Translations under genes and position numbers: made by a program | Shown: one piece after another, positions 4,647-5,017 of the stretch | How the letters are laid out: every line of letters starts with the position of its first letter | Position numbering within the stretch: the stretch's first letter is position 1 | Notes under the pieces: model-generated | Seen by the model: the letters and a program-made list of their open reading frames with translations, nothing else | The model's database searches: none | What the model was told of the DNA's origin: nothing | Source: Candidatus Rokuibacteriota bacterium | GTDB lineage: Bacteria; JAUVQV01 | DNA: 5,017 nt | Assembly (NCBI GenBank): GCA_030597995.1 | Contig: JAUVQV010000107.1 | Coordinates: 1-5,017, forward strand | Direction of reading: 5' to 3'

Positions 4647-5017
4647 CGTCAGCGGAGGTGGCCTTCTTTTTTCGCAGGGCTTCGGTGAGTCGTACGATCC
4701 AGATGCTGATTTCAAAAAGCAAGAGCACCGGTATGGCCATCAGAGTCTGAGAGAACAGGTCGGGAGGGGTCAGAAAGGCTCCGACTACGAAACAAATCAG
4801 CAGGACGTATTTGCGGTTTCTGGCCAGCATCGCGGTGTTCACCAGGCCGATGCGGGAAAGAACCAGCATTACCAGGGGGAGTTGGAAGACGATCCCGAAC
4901 ATGACCATGAAAAGGCAGGCAAAAGAGATGTACGAGGCCATTGAAAGTGTGGCGGTCACTTCAGGGCCGGTAAATTCCAGGAGATACTTGAGGCCGAAGG
5001 GCAAAACGATGAAATAG
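4633..5017 (-). CDS. tatC: Sec-independent protein translocase TatC, C-terminal part (5' end outside window)
   Basis: TatC is the core receptor of the twin-arginine translocase in the inner membrane; it recognises RR signal peptides and works with TatA/TatB to export folded proteins. The frame is open to the window edge, and the first complete codons (YFIVLPFGLKYLLEF) match the TatC segment between helices 3 and 4. The 127 visible residues then show MASYISFACLFMVMFGIVFQLPLV (helix region 26-49), ARNRKYVLL (65-73), the hallmark LTPPDLFSQTLMAIP (82-96), and a final helix with the conserved FE (101-102). A lysine-rich polar tail ends at 4633. The TTG at 5002-5004 is an internal Leu codon, not the start. 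Gln45 of the fragment stands where E. coli TatC has its membrane-buried Glu170. The downstream DUF445 gene overlaps by 14 nt, so the two form an operon. Confidence 0.95.
   Translation of the reverse strand, partial: YFIVLPFGLKYLLEFTGPEVTATLSMASYISFACLFMVMFGIVFQLPLVMLVLSRIGLVNTAMLARNRKYVLLICFVVGAFLTPPDLFSQTLMAIPVLLLFEISIWIVRLTEALRKKKATSADDGAS

Noticed and set aside
4561..4944. Plus-strand open frame opposite tatC and DUF445
   Set aside because: It reads as a polar low-complexity shadow of two genes whose family motifs are unmistakable on the minus strand.
1..5017. Mobile element, CRISPR array, tRNA/rRNA or a new defence system
   Set aside because: No direct-repeat arrays, terminal inverted repeats, transposase, integrase or RNA-gene patterns were seen; every large coding region belongs to a known envelope family or to DUF445.

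Overview
The window comes from a Gram-negative bacterium that makes lipopolysaccharide (LPS) with an inner core containing Kdo and heptose. It carries an MsbA-type lipid flippase, a heptose-7-phosphate kinase and a CMP-Kdo synthetase. DNA is moderately GC-rich (high 50s percent by eye) and codon use looks uniform. A monofunctional HldA, a short DUF445 protein and the general sequence style would fit Desulfobacterota (former Deltaproteobacteria) or a neighbouring phylum. That placement is an inference from remembered family patterns, not a test.

Plus strand, 1-4059: an LPS assembly cluster. First is the 3' part of msbA (1-840; its membrane domain lies upstream of the window). Next, after a strong intergenic stem-loop, is a GT4-family glycosyltransferase (889-2043). 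An 87-114 bp gap with a possible promoter precedes hldA (2158-3174, start uncertain). A 75 bp gap with a good ribosome-binding site precedes kdsB (3250-4059). HldA and KdsB make precursors for the two hallmark inner-core sugars. The glycosyltransferase probably adds a core sugar, and MsbA flips the lipid A-core across the inner membrane.

Minus strand, 5017-4032: a tatC-DUF445 pair. The 3' part of tatC (Sec-independent protein export) enters from the right edge. Its end overlaps the start of a complete DUF445 membrane-protein gene by 14 nt, so the two are probably cotranscribed and translationally coupled. The DUF445 gene converges on kdsB, and the two coding regions overlap tail to tail by 28 bp with no recognisable terminator between them.

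No RNA genes, CRISPR arrays, insertion sequences or phage genes were seen, and no stretch over 300 bp lacks a gene. The region is mostly ordinary housekeeping envelope biology. Its odd features are long G/C homopolymer tracts inside msbA (9 G) and kdsB (11 C), a purine-rich low-complexity tract encoding a basic loop in KdsB, the msbA-glycosyltransferase stem-loop, and the overlapping gene ends. I found no convincing previously undescribed system.
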